From Aquibium sp. A9E412 (GTDB lineage: Bacteria; Pseudomonadota; Alphaproteobacteria; Rhizobiales; Rhizobiaceae), in assembly GCF_030398335.1 (NCBI RefSeq), contig NZ_JAOAOP010000003.1, forward strand, positions 124,001-188,000: a stretch of DNA of 64,000 nt, in the 5' to 3' direction. This document shows positions 56,873 through 64,000 of this stretch, piece after piece. The translations under genes and the position numbers were made by a program. Each line of letters opens with the position of its first letter. Position 1 is the first letter of the stretch. Under the pieces are notes generated by a model that saw only the letters and a program-made list of their open reading frames with translations, had not been told where the DNA came from and made no database searches.

Positions 56873-56955
56873 GGCGAGAAGCTTAGACCACGACGGCGAA
56901 GCCTGTGAAGCCGCGCGCGGCCACGATCTCGCGGCCGCGCGCCGGGCGCCGGCGC

Positions 56956-57984
56956 TCAGCCGGCGATCAGCCCGTAGGCGAGGCCGGACAGCACCGCGCC
57001 GACCAGGCCGAGCCCGACATAGGCGGCGAAGACGCCCGGCCGGACCAGCGCGAAGACCGCCGTCATCGCCGGGATCGAGCTGACCGCGCCGGCGACCATG
57101 AAGGCCATCGCCGCGCCGGCCGTCATGCCCTGCGCCATCAGGCCCGAGACCAGCGGCGGCGCGGCATAGGCGTTGAGATAGGCCGGCGCGCCGACCAGCG
57201 CCGACAGCACCACCGGCCACAGCCCCGCGCCGCCGACCAGCCCGGCGATCGTCTCGGCCGGCACATAGGCGATCATCAGCGCCTCGATCAGATAGGCGAG
57301 CGCCAGCCACTTGAGCAGGAAATGGGCGTTGGCGAGCGCCTCGGCCGCGAAGGTGCCGCGCCGCACCGGCTCGCGCCAGAAGCGCCATACCGGCCGGCCG
57401 GTGAGCGGCGAGGCGCCGCAGCCGCAGCCGCGCCGGGGCTGCGGCCTGAGCGGCTCGGAAAAGCCGCCGGCGCGCAGCGCCGCCATCATCGCATAGCCGC
57501 CGAACAGGCCGAGCGCCACCGCCAGCCCCGCCTTGGCGAGCGCGAAGGTCCAGCCGAGCGCGCCGGCGGTGATCAGCAGGCTCGCCGGGTCGATCAGCGG
57601 CGAGGCGAGCCAGAACGCCATGACCGCCGACAGCGGCGCGCCCATCGCCAGAAGCCCGGCGATGAACGGGATCACCTCGCAGGAGCAGAACGGCGCCAGC
57701 CCGCCGACCAGCGCCGCCACCGCGACCATGCGCACCTCGCGCCCCTTGAAGGCCTCGGCGACCAGCCCGTCGGCCCCGCTCGCCCGCAACGAGGCGAGCA
57801 GCAGCACGGCAAAGGCGATGTAGGGCGCGGTGGAGACGAGCGCGTCGAGCGCGAAGCGCAGCGTCGGCGCAAGCTGCGCGCGGTCGAGCAGCGCGACGGC
57901 CGCGACGAGCAGGCCGGCGGCCAGCCACGCGCCGTCGATGCGGCGCGGCCCGAGCCGGGCGAGCGACTGGACGAGCGCCGTCAC
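56956..57984 (-). CDS. YraQ/ArsP-type membrane permease
   Basis: 342 residues with about ten hydrophobic helices in two halves of four to five, joined by a Cys-rich loop RRGCGCGASP. PFCSCEVIPFIAGLLAMGAPL contains the CSC motif of the family and SPLIDPASLLITAGAL the Pro-rich helix turn; the second half repeats AYLNAYAAPPLVSGLM. Members export metals or organoarsenicals. GTG 57984 overlaps the ArsR stop (GTGA), so metal-controlled export is likely. The substrate is not visible. Confidence 0.88.
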   Translation of the reverse strand: MTALVQSLARLGPRRIDGAWLAAGLLVAAVALLDRAQLAPTLRFALDALVSTAPYIAFAVLLLASLRASGADGLVAEAFKGREVRMVAVAALVGGLAPFCSCEVIPFIAGLLAMGAPLSAVMAFWLASPLIDPASLLITAGALGWTFALAKAGLAVALGLFGGYAMMAALRAGGFSEPLRPQPRRGCGCGASPLTGRPVWRFWREPVRRGTFAAEALANAHFLLKWLALAYLIEALMIAYVPAETIAGLVGGAGLWPVVLSALVGAPAYLNAYAAPPLVSGLMAQGMTAGAAMAFMVAGAVSSIPAMTAVFALVRPGVFAAYVGLGLVGAVLSGLAYGLIAG

Positions 57985-58304
57985 GCCGTCGCCTCCGCCA
58001 CCGCGGCAGCGCCGATCTCATCGGCGCAGCACTGCGCCAGCAGGAAGGTCGACAGCGCCCTCAGCCGGTCGAAGGCCGGCCGCGAGATCGTCTGCCGGCC
58101 GCGCCGCTCCTGCGTGACGAGGCCGGCGGCGGCGAGAAAGCGCAGATGGTGCAGCAGCGTGGACGGCGGCATGCCGGTGCGCGCCTGGATCTGGCCGAAG
58201 GCGAGTCCCGCCTCGCCGGCGCGCACCAGGCACAGCAGGACCTCGATGCGCGGCTCGGAGCCGACGGCGGCGAATCCCTGGGCGGCTTCCTCCATGGCGA
58301 GCAC
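57981..58304 (-). CDS. ArsR-family transcriptional regulator
   Basis: 107 residues with the ArsR winged HTH: FAAVGSEPRIEVLLCLVRAGEAGLAFGQIQARTGMPPSTLLHHLRFLAAAGLVTQERRGRQTIS. The ELCVCDL metal motif of classical ArsR is missing; potential ligands are the single Cys at LLCLV and the CC pair in AQCCADEIG. GTG 58304 has AGGAG eight bases upstream; ATG 58295 or GTG 58313 are alternatives. It is coupled to the permease gene. Confidence 0.9.
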   Translation of the reverse strand: MLAMEEAAQGFAAVGSEPRIEVLLCLVRAGEAGLAFGQIQARTGMPPSTLLHHLRFLAAAGLVTQERRGRQTISRPAFDRLRALSTFLLAQCCADEIGAAAVAEATA

Positions 58305-58322
58305 GGCAGTCACTCCTATTAT

Positions 58323-58336
58323 TCTAGTTATCTAGA
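58323..58336. promoter_or_regulatory. ArsR-type operator TCTAG-N4-CTAGA
   Basis: TCTAGTTATCTAGA, a perfect dyad in a 20-base AT-rich island (58317-58345), starts 19 bases upstream of the ArsR gene start. It overlaps the expected promoter and is the likely site of autorepression. Confidence 0.7.
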
Positions 58337-58556
58337 TTAATGAGTTTTGGACCGCCGCGCAAGCGCCGGACGGCCGGCGGCCTTGACGCGCCGGCCGGCA
58401 GCCGTCATCCAGAGCGCCGTTCCGGCCCCGCCGCGACGGCGGGGCATCCGCACCGACGGCAGGGAGACGCGCCATCGCAGCGACCACGACAGCCACCATC
58501 CGACGGGGCGTTCCGGCAGGGCCGGCGGCCGCGACGATGCGCGCGGGTGGCCGGCG

Positions 58557-59495
58557 ATGATCCTGTGCTGCGGCGAGGCGCTGATCGACATGCTGCCCTG
58601 CGAGAGCGCCGAGGGGCTGCCCGCCTTCGCGCCGCAGGCCGGCGGCTCGGTCTTCAACACGGCGGTCGCGCTCGGCCGGCTCGGCGCGCCGGTCGGCTTC
58701 TTCGGCGGCCTGTCGAGCGACTTCTTCGGCGACATCCTGCGCGACACGCTGGTCGGCAGCGGCGTCGACCTGCGCCATGCGGTGCGCTGCGACCGGCCGA
58801 CCACGCTCGCCTTCGTGCAGCACTCCGGCGGCCGTCCGCGCTACGCCTTCTTCGACGAGGCGAGCGCCGGACGCATGCTGACCCGCAAGGCGCTGCCGGC
58901 GCTCGCCGACGACACCGACGCCGTGTTCTTCGGCGGCATCAGCCTCGCCGCCGAGCCGGTCGCCGGCGCGCTGGAGGCGCTGCTGGTGCGCGAGGCGCGG
59001 CGCCGCGTCGTCATGCTCGACATGAACGTGCGCCCCGCCTTCGTCGCCGACGCGGCGCGCTATCGCGCCCGCCTCGCCCGGCTCGTCGCGCGCTGCGACA
59101 TCCTCAAGCTGTCGCACGAGGATCTCGCCTGGTACGCCGGCCCCGGCGACCCGGAGGCGCAGGCCCGCGCCCTCCTGCAGGCCGGCCCCTCGGTCGTGCT
59201 GCTGACGCGCGGCGCCGACGGCGCCAGCGCGCACACCGCCGCCCACCGTCTCGAAGCCGCGCCGCCGCCGACCGCGGTGGTCGACACGGTGGGCGCCGGC
59301 GACGCCTTCGACGCCGGCGTCCTGGCCGTGCTGCAGGCGCGGGCGCTGTTCTCGCGCCGCGCGCTGCGCGCCATCGGCGAGGCCGACCTCGCCGCCGCGC
59401 TTGCCGCCGGCGTCGAGGTCGCCGCGATGACCGTCGCCCGGCGCGGCGCCAACCCGCCCTGGCGCGACGAACTGGCCGGCGACGGCGCGCTCTGA
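58557..59495 (+). CDS. PfkB-family sugar kinase (fructokinase-like)
   Basis: 312 residues. MILCCGEALIDMLP and GGSVFNTAVALGRLGAPVGFFGGL are the N-terminal PfkB signature; VVDTVGAGDAFDAGVL is the C-terminal one with the catalytic Asp. MLDMNVRPAF and LKLSHEDLAWY fit fructokinase or ketodeoxygluconokinase. GGTGG precedes ATG 58557; the frame open to 58347 has no ribosome site and is rejected. Divergent from the ArsR unit. The substrate is not certain. Confidence 0.9.
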   Translation: MILCCGEALIDMLPCESAEGLPAFAPQAGGSVFNTAVALGRLGAPVGFFGGLSSDFFGDILRDTLVGSGVDLRHAVRCDRPTTLAFVQHSGGRPRYAFFDEASAGRMLTRKALPALADDTDAVFFGGISLAAEPVAGALEALLVREARRRVVMLDMNVRPAFVADAARYRARLARLVARCDILKLSHEDLAWYAGPGDPEAQARALLQAGPSVVLLTRGADGASAHTAAHRLEAAPPPTAVVDTVGAGDAFDAGVLAVLQARALFSRRALRAIGEADLAAALAAGVEVAAMTVARRGANPPWRDELAGDGAL

Positions 59496-59582
59496 CGGTG
59501 CGGCGCGCCGGTTTGACCCGCATCAAGGCCGCGGCAGGCGCGGCGGCATAGACAGGCGGGCTTCACCGGGACAGCCGAGCGC

Positions 59583-60290
59583 ATGGCAGAGCCGATCTTC
59601 ACAGCCAGGGACGTCACCAAGGTCTACCGCACCGGCGAGGTCGAGGTGTGGGCGCTGCGCGGCGTCGACATCGACCTTTACGAGGGCGAGATGGCGGTGC
59701 TGCTCGGCCCCTCCGGCAGCGGCAAGTCGACCCTGCTCAACATCATGGGCGGGCTCGACCGCGCCTCGGACGGCACCGTCCACTTCCGCGGCCGCGACCT
59801 CACCGCGCTGAGCGAGCGCCAGCTCACCCGCTACCGGCGCGACCATGTCGGCTTCGTCTTCCAGTTCTACAACCTGATCCCCAGCCTGACGGCGTGGGAG
59901 AACGTCGCGCTGGTCACCGAGATCGCCCGCGATCCGATGAGTCCCGACGAGGCGCTCGACCTGGTCGGCCTGGCGCCGCGCATGAGCCATTTCCCCGCGC
60001 AGCTTTCCGGCGGCGAGCAGCAGCGCGTGGCGATCGCCCGCGCCATCGCCAAGCGGCCGGAGGTGCTGCTGTGCGACGAGCCGACCGGCGCGCTCGATTC
60101 CAAGACCGGCGTGCTGGTGCTCGAGGCGCTGTCGCGCATCAACGAGGAGCTCGGCACCACCACCGCCATCATCACCCACAATGCCGGCATCCAGGCGATC
60201 GCGCACCGCGTCTTCACCTTCCACGACGGGCGCATCGCCGAGACGAAGGTCAACGCGACGCGGCTCGAGCCGGCCGAGGTGACGTGGTGA
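59583..60290 (+). CDS. ABC transporter ATP-binding protein (LolD/MacB type)
   Basis: 235-residue single ATPase: [21 protein letters not shown] (Walker A), [17 protein letters not shown] (Q-loop), [14 protein letters not shown] (signature), [16 protein letters not shown] (Walker B) and TIITHNAG (H-loop). [19 protein letters not shown] is typical of the LolD/MacB/FtsE-like group acting with FtsX-type permeases. First gene of a three-gene unit; overlaps the permease by four bases. Confidence 0.94.
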   Translation: MAEPIFTARDVTKVYRTGEVEVWALRGVDIDLYEGEMAVLLGPSGSGKSTLLNIMGGLDRASDGTVHFRGRDLTALSERQLTRYRRDHVGFVFQFYNLIPSLTAWENVALVTEIARDPMSPDEALDLVGLAPRMSHFPAQLSGGEQQRVAIARAIAKRPEVLLCDEPTGALDSKTGVLVLEALSRINEELGTTTAIITHNAGIQAIAHRVFTFHDGRIAETKVNATRLEPAEVTW

Positions 60291-62656
60291 GGCTCGCCGT
60301 CCTCGACCGCAAGCTGGTGCGCGACCTGGCGCGCATGTGGGCGCAGATCCTCGCCATCGGCCTGGTGATGGCCTGCGGCGTCGCCACCATCGTCATCGCC
60401 ATGGGCAGCTACCGCTCGCTGGAGGAGACGCGCAGCGCCTTCTACGAGCGCTACCGCTTCGCCTCCGTCTTCGCCTCGGTGACCCGCGCGCCGCTCTACA
60501 TGCACGGCGAGATCGCCCGGCTGCCGGGCGTCAGCGCGGTGGCGCTGCGCGTCGTGCGCACCACCGTGCTCGACATCGAGGGCATGGCCGAGCCGGCCAC
60601 CGGCCTCGCCGTCTCCATTCCCGACCATGGCGAACCGGCCGTCAACCGCCTCTACCTGCGCGCCGGCCGGCTGCCCGACGCCGACCGCGCCGGCGAGGTC
60701 GCCGTCACCGAGCCCTTCGCCGCCGCGCACGGCATGCGCCCCGGCAGCCGCTTCGGCGCAATCCTCAACGGCCGCAAGCGCACGCTGACGGTGACCGGCA
60801 TCGTGCTGTCGCCCGAATATGTCTATGCCATCGGCCCCGGCGACATGGTGCCCGACCAGCGCCGCTTCGGCGTCTTCTTCATGCCGCGCTCGGCCATGGA
60901 GGGGCTGTTCGACATGGCCGGCGCCTTCAACGACGTGGCGCTGAGGACGCATCGCGGCGCCGATGTCGACGCCGTGGTCGACCGCCTCGACACGCTGCTC
61001 GAGCCCTATGGCGGCACCGGCGCGCACGACCGCTCGATCCAGACCTCGCATGCCTTCCTCGACAACGAGCTGGTGCAGCTTTCCGCCATGGCGGCCGTCA
61101 TCCCGCCGGTCTTCCTGTTCGTCGCCGCCTTCCTGGTCAACATGATCCTGTCGCGCCTGATCGCCCTCGAGCGCGAGCAGATCGGCCTCCTGAAGGCGCT
61201 CGGCTACGGCGAGGCCGCCGTCGCCTGGCACTACGCCAAGCTGGTGCTGACCATCGCCGCGGTCGGCGTCCTGGTCGGCGCGCTGGCCGGCAACTGGGCC
61301 GGCCGTGCGCTGACCGAGCTCTATGCCGAGTTCTTCACCTTCCCCTTCCTGATCTTCCGCCAGAGCCTCGATCTCTACGCCATCGCCGCCGGCGTCACCG
61401 CGGCGGCGGCCCTGGCCGGCGCGGCGCGGGCGCTGTGGAGCGTGGTGTCGCTGCCGGCGGCGGTGGCCATGCGGCCGCCGGCGCCGACGCGCTACCGCAC
61501 GGTGTTCTCGCGCGGCACGGCGCTGCTGCGCGTCTTTTCGCAGCTCACCGTCATGGCGCTGCGCCACCTGGTGCGCCGGCCGCTGCGCACCGCGCTCACC
61601 GCGCTCGGCACCGGGCTCGCCGTGGCGCTGCTGGTCACCGCGCTGTTCTCCTTCGATTCGATCGCCTTCATGATCGACACGGTGTTCTTCCGCACCGAGC
61701 GGCAGGACGCGACGCTGACCTTCGCCCATCCGCGCGCGCCGCGCGCGCTGCAGGACGTCGCCCGCCTGCCCGGCGTGCTGCGCGCCGAGCCGTTCCGCGC
61801 CGCGCCCGTGCTGCTGCGCAACGCGCACCGCGAGCGCCGCCTGGCGATCGTCGGCCTGCCACCCGAGGCCGATCTCGCGCGCATCCTCGACCGCGACCTC
61901 GAGGCGGTCGAGCCGCCCGAGCGCGGCCTCGTCGTCTCCGAGCGCGTCGCGCAGATTCTGCACCTTTCGGTCGGCGACCGCGCCCGGGTGGAGCTGCTCG
62001 AGCGCGACCACCGCATCGTCGAGGTGCCGGTGACCAGCATCGTGCAGAGCTATGTCGGGCTCGGTGCCTATATGCGCCTCGACGCGCTCAACCGGCTGAT
62101 CGGCGACGGCGACCGCATCTCCGGCGTGCGCGTGTCGGTCGACCGCGCCGCCCTCGACCGCCTCTATGCCGAGATCAAGCGCACGCCGGCCATCGCCTCG
62201 ATCGCCCTGCAGGGCATCTCGCGCGACCGCTTTCGCGCCACGATCGAGGAGAACATCACGATCATGACGTCGGTCTACACGGCGCTGGCGGTGATCATCG
62301 CCTTCGGCGTGGTCTACAACTCCGCCCGCATCCAGTTCTCCGAGCGCGCCCGCGAGCTCGCCTCGCTGCGCGTGCTCGGCTTCACCAAGACGGAGGTGTC
62401 GAGCGTGCTGCTGATCGAGCTCGGCACCGTGGTGCTGATCGCCCAGCCGCTCGGCTGGACCATCGGCTACCTGTTCTCGCTCGCCGTGGTGCGCGGCTTC
62501 GAGAGCGACCTTTTCACCATCCCCTTCGTCATCGAATCCTCGACCTTCGCCTTCGCCAGCCTCGTGGTGCTGGCGGTTGCCGCGCTGTCGGCGCTGATCG
62601 TGCGCCGGCGCATCAACCGCCTCGACCTCGTGCGCGTGCTCAAGACCCGGGAGTGA
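60287..62656 (+). CDS. FtsX-like ABC transporter permease (two-domain)
   Basis: 789 residues. An N-terminal helix ([20 protein letters not shown]), a periplasmic MacB-like core domain, three helices around 280-400 ([36 protein letters not shown]), then a second set: helix near 445, second periplasmic domain, and final three helices ([41 protein letters not shown]). This duplicated FtsX layout matches large permeases that extract or mechanically transmit instead of pump through. GTG 60287 overlaps the ATPase stop. Confidence 0.93.
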   Translation: MRLAVLDRKLVRDLARMWAQILAIGLVMACGVATIVIAMGSYRSLEETRSAFYERYRFASVFASVTRAPLYMHGEIARLPGVSAVALRVVRTTVLDIEGMAEPATGLAVSIPDHGEPAVNRLYLRAGRLPDADRAGEVAVTEPFAAAHGMRPGSRFGAILNGRKRTLTVTGIVLSPEYVYAIGPGDMVPDQRRFGVFFMPRSAMEGLFDMAGAFNDVALRTHRGADVDAVVDRLDTLLEPYGGTGAHDRSIQTSHAFLDNELVQLSAMAAVIPPVFLFVAAFLVNMILSRLIALEREQIGLLKALGYGEAAVAWHYAKLVLTIAAVGVLVGALAGNWAGRALTELYAEFFTFPFLIFRQSLDLYAIAAGVTAAAALAGAARALWSVVSLPAAVAMRPPAPTRYRTVFSRGTALLRVFSQLTVMALRHLVRRPLRTALTALGTGLAVALLVTALFSFDSIAFMIDTVFFRTERQDATLTFAHPRAPRALQDVARLPGVLRAEPFRAAPVLLRNAHRERRLAIVGLPPEADLARILDRDLEAVEPPERGLVVSERVAQILHLSVGDRARVELLERDHRIVEVPVTSIVQSYVGLGAYMRLDALNRLIGDGDRISGVRVSVDRAALDRLYAEIKRTPAIASIALQGISRDRFRATIEENITIMTSVYTALAVIIAFGVVYNSARIQFSERARELASLRVLGFTKTEVSSVLLIELGTVVLIAQPLGWTIGYLFSLAVVRGFESDLFTIPFVIESSTFAFASLVVLAVAALSALIVRRRINRLDLVRVLKTRE

Positions 62657-62661
62657 CCGCC

Positions 62662-63867
62662 ATGACAGGCGTCTGGATCAAACGTTTGGGCCTCGGCGCG
62701 GCGGCCGTCGCCGTCGTCGCCGGCTTCGCCTATGCGCTGCGCGAGCAGCCGGTGCTGGTCGACGCGGCGGTCGTCGCCGAGGCGCCGATGCAGGTGACCG
62801 TGCGCGAGGAGGGCGTGACGCGCGTGCGCGACGTCTACACGATCTCCGCGCCGATCGCCGGTCACCTCGCCCGCACGCTGCTCGAGGAGGGCGACCCGGT
62901 GGCGGCCGGCGAGACGGTCGTCGCCTCGATCGAGCCGCTCGACCCGCCATTGATCGACAAGCGCACCGAGGCCGAGCTCGTCGCCGCCCGCGAGGCGGCG
63001 CGCTCGGCCGTCGCCATCGCCGAGACCGACCTGAAGCGCGCCCGGGCCGCGCTCAAGCTGGCCGAGGAGGAGCAGGCCCGCGCCCTCAAGCTCTACGGCC
63101 CCGGCATCATCTCCGAAAGCGCGCTGCAGAAGGCGGAGAGCGAGGTCGAGCTGCGCCGCGCCCAGGTCGACGCCGCGCACGCCACCATCGCCGTGCGCAA
63201 GGCCGAGCTGGCCACCGCCGAGGCGCGGCTGATGCCGCCCGAGCGCAACAGCGACGGCGAAGCCGGCTGCTGCGTCAGCGTCACCGCGCCGGTCGACGGC
63301 GTCGTGCTCGAGGTCTTCGCCAAGAGCGAGCAGGCCGTCGCCGTCGGCACCCGCATCGCCGAGATCGGCGATCCGGCCGAGCTCGAGATCGTCGTCGACC
63401 TGTTGTCGGCCGACGCCGTGCGCATCCGCCCCGGCGCCGACGCGACGATCACCGACTGGGGCGGCGACGCGGCGCTGGCGGCCACCGTGCGCCGCGTCGA
63501 TCCCGCCGCCTTCACCAAGGTCTCGGCACTCGGCATCGAGGAGCAGCGGGTCAATGCCGTGCTCGACCTGGCCGAGGCGGAGCCGCGCCTCGGCCACGGC
63601 TACCGCGTCTTCGCCGAGATGACGGTGTGGGAGTGCGCGCGCTGCCTGCAGGTGCCGATCAGCGCGCTGTTCCGCGCCGGCGACGGCTGGAGCGTCTTCG
63701 TCGTCGGCGCCGACGACCGCGTGCGCCGCGCCGACCTGCAGATCGGCCGGATGAACGACGAGACGGCCGAGGTGCTTTCCGGTCTGGCGCCGGGCGACGT
63801 GGTGGTGCTGCATCCCAGCGACACGATCGAGGACGGCACGCTGGTCGACCGGCGCATCGAGGGCTGA
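62662..63867 (+). CDS. HlyD-family periplasmic adaptor protein
   Basis: 401 residues: an N-terminal membrane anchor (LGLGAAAVAVVAGFAYAL), lipoyl-like half ISAPIAGHLARTLLEEGDPVAAGETV, a ~100-residue coiled coil (about 95-190), second lipoyl half VTAPVDGVVLEVFAKSEQAVAVG, then beta-barrel and membrane-proximal parts ending PISALFRAGDGWSVFVV. It would link the FtsX-type permease to an outer-membrane factor, making a MacAB-like exporter; no TolC gene is in the window. GGGAG precedes ATG 62662; GTG 62653 is the alternative. A CC pair lies at GEAGCCVSV. Confidence 0.92.
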   Translation: MTGVWIKRLGLGAAAVAVVAGFAYALREQPVLVDAAVVAEAPMQVTVREEGVTRVRDVYTISAPIAGHLARTLLEEGDPVAAGETVVASIEPLDPPLIDKRTEAELVAAREAARSAVAIAETDLKRARAALKLAEEEQARALKLYGPGIISESALQKAESEVELRRAQVDAAHATIAVRKAELATAEARLMPPERNSDGEAGCCVSVTAPVDGVVLEVFAKSEQAVAVGTRIAEIGDPAELEIVVDLLSADAVRIRPGADATITDWGGDAALAATVRRVDPAAFTKVSALGIEEQRVNAVLDLAEAEPRLGHGYRVFAEMTVWECARCLQVPISALFRAGDGWSVFVVGADDRVRRADLQIGRMNDETAEVLSGLAPGDVVVLHPSDTIEDGTLVDRRIEG

Positions 63868-64000
63868 GGCGCCGCGCGCGGGCCGCATGTCCGGCGCCGC
63901 GAGCCTTGCCGCGGCAAGACGCGCCGAACGAGCGGTCAAGCGCTTCGGCGGCACGCCCGGCGGAGAAGCGCCCCGCCTGAGGAACCGCCTGCCCGAGCCG

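Noticed and set aside
58347-58556. N-terminal extension of the PfkB kinase
   Set aside because: The 70 extra residues are Arg/His-rich, overlap the divergent control region and precede the canonical ILCCGEALID start.
62467-63954. 495-residue minus-strand frame at the right end
   Set aside because: Antisense of the FtsX/HlyD genes with shadow composition; no ribosome site.

Overview
The window is 64 kb of very GC-rich (roughly 70%), densely packed DNA. It looks like the chromosome of an alphaproteobacterium of the Hyphomicrobiales (rhizobial and relatives). Supporting signs are the mix of TRAP and ABC transporters, a GAAC-N7-GAAC LexA site, a PuuE-UraD fusion, a urate hydroxylase of the membrane cytochrome c type, and at least five degraded copies of a short intergenic repeat of a kind common in that order. 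No rRNA, tRNA, CRISPR array, prophage or transposase was recognised. Genus-level assignment is not possible from this sequence alone.

Layout. 0-3 kb: the start of a FeeM-like N-acyl amino acid synthase (cut by the window edge) and a membrane GGDEF/PAS/EAL protein. 3-10.5 kb: an indolepyruvate ferredoxin oxidoreductase divergent from a TRAP transporter whose binding protein is of the alpha-keto acid (TakP) type. 10.7-18.5 kb: single genes (glutamine amidotransferase, a protease-inhibitor-like lipobox-free exported protein, hydroxyacid dehydrogenase, small secreted protein, LacI and MarR regulators, creatininase family protein), then a CobW-type metallochaperone GTPase with a WD40 protein. 18.6-21.4 kb: a two-gene DNA-repair operon (radical SAM protein plus DUF4130-UdgX fusion) with a LexA box placed on its -10 element.

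21.5-35.3 kb is a purine catabolism island in four transcription units around a LysR regulator: guanine deaminase, xanthine dehydrogenase (XdhA, XdhB, XdhC), urate hydroxylase PuuD, HIU hydrolase, a PuuE-UraD fusion, ureidoglycine aminohydrolase, ureidoglycolate lyase, a nucleoside deaminase, and glycerate kinase to feed the resulting glyoxylate/glycerate into central metabolism. Only the allantoate amidohydrolase step is missing here. It is followed by a toxin-antitoxin pair whose YafQ-like toxin is frameshifted at a G8 tract.

36-41 kb is a dipeptide/oligopeptide-type ABC importer with a fused double ATPase. 41.2-48.4 kb is a gamma-butyrobetaine/carnitine degradation operon (CaiD, ADP-forming acyl-CoA ligase, acyl-CoA dehydrogenase, carnitine dehydrogenase, BKACE cleavage enzyme) with a divergent GlxA/AraC-type regulator. 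48.4-52.1 kb encodes the end of the beta-ketoadipate pathway (PcaF, CatI, CatJ) with an IclR regulator and a PcaR-like operator between them. 52.2-59.5 kb carries a small unknown gene, xylBA, a TTC38-like TPR protein, an ArsR-YraQ-type permease pair with its operator, and a PfkB sugar kinase. 59.6-63.9 kb is a LolD/FtsX/HlyD-type export system. The last 130 bases hold nothing I recognise.
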